Source: G963666705 sp963666705
GTDB taxonomy: Bacteria > Pseudomonadota > Alphaproteobacteria > CADEGL01
DNA length: 60,766 nt
Assembly: GCA_963666705.2 (NCBI GenBank)
Contig: CAXXKO010000027.1
Span: 1-60,766 of the forward strand
Direction: 5' to 3'
The translations under genes were made by a program, and so were the position numbers. Shown here piece after piece: positions 58,427 to 60,766 of this stretch (positions are counted from its first letter, which is position 1; the number at the start of each line of letters is the position of its first letter). Below the pieces are notes generated by a model that did not search any database, was not told where the DNA came from, and saw only the letters and a program-made list of their open reading frames with translations.

Positions 58427-60412
58427 TCACAGAGACAGGGCGAGGCGCCGGCCCTCGTAGGTCGCGAGGGCCGCCAGGCGGGGGGCCACACAGTCGCCGA
58501 TGGCGTGGACCTCGAGGCTGCTGTCGGCGAGGTCGTGCTGGAGGGTGGCCTCGGACGCGTTGGGCGTCGAGAGGATCAGGCCGTCGAATTCGAGGCGCTG
58601 GGTCGAGCCGTCCACCAGGTTGAGAATCGTGGCACCGTCGCCGTGCCATTCCTCGACGGCCGAATCGGTGATCGAGCGCACCCCGCCCGCAGCCAGCTTC
58701 TTGCGCAGCGGCAGGTCGGTGGCCGTCCGCACCAGCTCCCACGCGACCATCGGCTGGGCCGTCAGAAGCGTCACCTCATGGCCCTGTTCGGCCATGTGCC
58801 AGGCGGTCCCCGTCCCGCGCCAATGGCCGCCGTCGTCGAGCAGCAGGACACGCTTGCCGGGCCGAGCGGCGCGGCCCATGACCTCTTCGACGGACCAGGC
58901 ATTGCCCCTCTCGATGCCGGGCAGAGTGTCGAGCGCCGGCAGGGCACGCTGGAAGCCGGTGCCGGTGGGCAGCGAGCCGGTGGCGAGCACCACCACGTCG
59001 GCGCCAAACGCCTCGATCTCCCCGGCCTCCATGGGTGTGTTGAGGCGGACCGCGACCTGGAACTTCTCGAGCTGGCCCTCGTACCAGTCGATGAGGTCGA
59101 GGATCTGGGCGCGCCGCGGCTGCATGCCGGCGAGGCGGAACTGCCCGCCCAATTCCCCCGACGCCTCGGCCAGGGTCACATGATGGCCGCGCTCGGCCGC
59201 GACCCGGGCGCATTCGAGGCCCGCCGGCCCGCCGCCCACCACGAGCACGCGGCGCGGCCGCTCGGCCGTCGTGAAGGTGTCGCCGCCCCACTCGAACTCC
59301 CGCCCGGCCGACGGGTTGACGAGGCATGAGATCCAGTAGTCGCGGGCGCGCCGGCCCCAGCACATCTGGTTGCAGGAGAGGCAGGGGCGGATGTCCTCGG
59401 GCCGGCCTTCCATGGCCTTGCGCGCGAGGTGGGGATCGGCGATCTGGCCGCGCACGTTGCTGACCATGTCGGCCTGGCCCGCGCCGATCACCTGGTCGGC
59501 GTTCTCGGGCGTGCGCACATGGCTCTCGGTCTGCACCTTGGCGTGCTTGACCACGCGCTTCAGGGCCTCGGCCCAGGGCGCGCCCAGCCGGTCCTCGTAG
59601 AAGACCGTGGGGATGATCTTGTAGAAGTCGAAATAGCTGCCCGTGCCGCAGGTGACGTAGTCGATCAGCCCGCGCTCGTCGTGGTGGGCGACGATCTCCT
59701 GCAGGGCCTCGATCGAGAGGGTGATATCCACGTCCGGGTCGAGATTGACGGTGATGCCGACGATGAAGTCCTCGCCCTCGCGCTTGCGGATGCGCTCGAG
59801 GATCGCCACCGAGAAGCGCATCCGGTTCTCGAAGGAGCCGCCCCAGCGGTCGTCGCGCCGGTTCGACCACGGGGTCCAGAACTGGTCGATGATGGTGTGG
59901 TAGGCGGCCAGCACCTCGACCCCGTCGAAGCCCGATTCCTTCGCCCGGCGCGCGGCTTCGGCATAGCTCTCGACGATCTCCTCGATCTCGGCCCCGGTCA
60001 TGGCGTGGCTGCCATCGGAATCGTGGTAGGAGGGCATGGCCGAGGGCGACCAGTTGGGCTCGAAGGAATTGTCGGCGTCGCCGTGCTGGCCGATGTGGAT
60101 GAGCTGGTTGATCATCACCGTGCCGTGCTCGTGGCACGAGTCGGTGACGCGGCGGAAGGGCGCGATGACCGCGTCGTCGCCGGGCAGGAAGTTGCCGCGC
60201 GTGAGCACGCCCGTGGGGTGCACCGGCATCCCTTCGACCACGATCATGGCGGCCCCGCCCCGCGCCCTCTCGGTGTAGTAGCCGAGGTGCCGCTCGCTGG
60301 GGAGGCGCCCCTCGCTCATGTTCGCGAGATGGGCACCGAACACGAGCCGGTTCTTGAGGGTCTTATGGCGCAGCTCGAGAGGCTGGAAGAGGTGGGGGAA
60401 CAGCTCGGACAT
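58427..60412 (-). CDS. OYE/TMADH-type iron-sulfur flavoprotein, second paralogue
   Basis: 661 residues with the same layout as 21242-23206: FMN TIM barrel (MSELFPHLFQPLELRHKTLK at the start, FDGVEVLAAYHTIIDQFWTP with WSNRRDDRWGGSFENR), 4Fe-4S motif CLSCNQMCWGRRARDYWISC, then FAD/NAD domains (LVVGGGPAGLECARVAAERG, LLLDDGGHWRGTGTAWHMAE). Related enzymes oxidise methylamines or N-methyl amino acids, or reduce dienoyl-CoA. The substrate is unknown and probably differs from that of the first copy. ATG 60412; the 100-nt leader is preceded by the second structured element. Confidence 0.88.
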   Translation of the reverse strand: MSELFPHLFQPLELRHKTLKNRLVFGAHLANMSEGRLPSERHLGYYTERARGGAAMIVVEGMPVHPTGVLTRGNFLPGDDAVIAPFRRVTDSCHEHGTVMINQLIHIGQHGDADNSFEPNWSPSAMPSYHDSDGSHAMTGAEIEEIVESYAEAARRAKESGFDGVEVLAAYHTIIDQFWTPWSNRRDDRWGGSFENRMRFSVAILERIRKREGEDFIVGITVNLDPDVDITLSIEALQEIVAHHDERGLIDYVTCGTGSYFDFYKIIPTVFYEDRLGAPWAEALKRVVKHAKVQTESHVRTPENADQVIGAGQADMVSNVRGQIADPHLARKAMEGRPEDIRPCLSCNQMCWGRRARDYWISCLVNPSAGREFEWGGDTFTTAERPRRVLVVGGGPAGLECARVAAERGHHVTLAEASGELGGQFRLAGMQPRRAQILDLIDWYEGQLEKFQVAVRLNTPMEAGEIEAFGADVVVLATGSLPTGTGFQRALPALDTLPGIERGNAWSVEEVMGRAARPGKRVLLLDDGGHWRGTGTAWHMAEQGHEVTLLTAQPMVAWELVRTATDLPLRKKLAAGGVRSITDSAVEEWHGDGATILNLVDGSTQRLEFDGLILSTPNASEATLQHDLADSSLEVHAIGDCVAPRLAALATYEGRRLALSL

Positions 60413-60511
60413 GACGGGGCTCCTTCTCGCGGAAGGTTCCAGGAAGTTCTTAATAGCCTGCCAAACGGGCTTTGAAACAATAGCTTGCGCGAAACATATT
60501 CTAGAGACACG

Positions 60512-60662
60512 TAATACCAACGGCCCATGGGAATGACCCGTTGTATGTTCCCTCAAGCGCCGGGCGGGCGCATCCGCGCCCTTGGCTTACCTCGCATAAG
60601 CTCGGACGTCCGGTCGCGCTTGCCAGCGGTCGATGAGTCAAGCTCATCGGCTGCTGGTATAA
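60512..60662 (-). repeat. Structured intergenic element, copy 2 (possible leader RNA)
   Basis: About 151 bp, bounded by TAATACC (60512-60518) and GGTATAA (60656-60662). Stems: CAACGG 60518-60523 with CCGTTG 60538-60543; GGGCGC 60566-60571 with GCGCCC 60576-60581 around loop ATCC; GATGAG 60632-60637 with CTCATC 60643-60648. Unpaired stretches such as CTCGCATAAGCTCGG and GGTCGCGCTTGCCAG are identical or nearly so in copy 1. It starts 100 bp upstream of the flavoprotein start codon. The remaining bases to 60766 show no gene. Confidence 0.7.
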
Positions 60663-60766
60663 GTGCGGGATTTATCCGTACGGGCCTCCCCGCGCCAATC
60701 CGCCATCGAACGACCTCGGGGTCGACCTATCGCGCCTCGAAGCAGCTTTGAAGTTGATTCCAATCA

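Overview
The window is high-GC, densely coded DNA from an alphaproteobacterium, most like Rhodospirillales or a related order. The evidence is the core gene order rplU-rpmA-obgE-proB-proA ... nadD-rsfS-envC-like-ctpA-yibQ-rppH, with atpHAGDC (no atpB/E/F) encoded convergently to it, and the lysine/alanine-rich C-terminal extension of L21. The species is not identifiable from sequence alone.

Layout. (1) 1-3088 is the end of an integrated element inserted at the 3' end of tRNA-Ser(CGA) (3230-3318, minus). It carries a P4-type integrase with an apparent 1-nt frameshift near its N-terminus, a small unknown gene, an AlpA-type regulator, a toprim/zinc-finger primase and the start of a further gene, all on the minus strand. 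(2) 3824-8232 is the core cluster rplU, rpmA, obgE, proB, proA. (3) 8233-31374 is about 23 kb of accessory DNA between proA and nadD, genes that are usually close together. Its left half (8.9-18.2 kb) is an insertion-sequence graveyard: two IS1595, one IS4, one IS256 and one IS1182 element. Four of these insertions can be removed with their target duplications to restore three complete reading frames: an overlapping pair (A, a PD-(D/E)XK nuclease-like protein; B, unknown) and a divergent T5orf172/GIY-YIG-like protein (C). Its right half (18.2-31.3 kb) is catabolic: Tat-exported carbonic anhydrase, Rieske oxygenase, glyoxalase-like protein, OYE/TMADH-type Fe-S flavoprotein, a VWA protein cut off from its ribosome binding site by a second IS4, amidohydrolase, RidA, DUF2817 hydrolase, a creatinase/DoeA-like C-N hydrolase and a VOC protein. 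(4) 31375-36898 resumes the core cluster: nadD, rsfS, envC-like, ctpA, yibQ, rppH. (5) 36989-43655 holds a secreted unknown, a ferritin-like protein and the ATP synthase F1 operon. (6) 43900-49348 holds a hydroxyacid dehydrogenase, a creatininase-type amidohydrolase and an M20 peptidase in one orientation, a sterol-desaturase-like membrane hydroxylase and an outer-membrane beta-barrel protein. (7) 49416-52200 is an IS3 element abutting a truncated IS1380. (8) 52505-60412 holds acyl-CoA dehydrogenase, ADP-forming acyl-CoA synthetase, an unknown protein, a LysR regulator and a second OYE/TMADH-type flavoprotein.

The two most unusual signals are the restorable nuclease-gene cluster at 9-16.4 kb, and a 150-bp intergenic element present twice (53708-53857 and 60512-60662). 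Its predicted stems differ by paired compensatory changes, and both copies lie immediately upstream of minus-strand catabolic genes.
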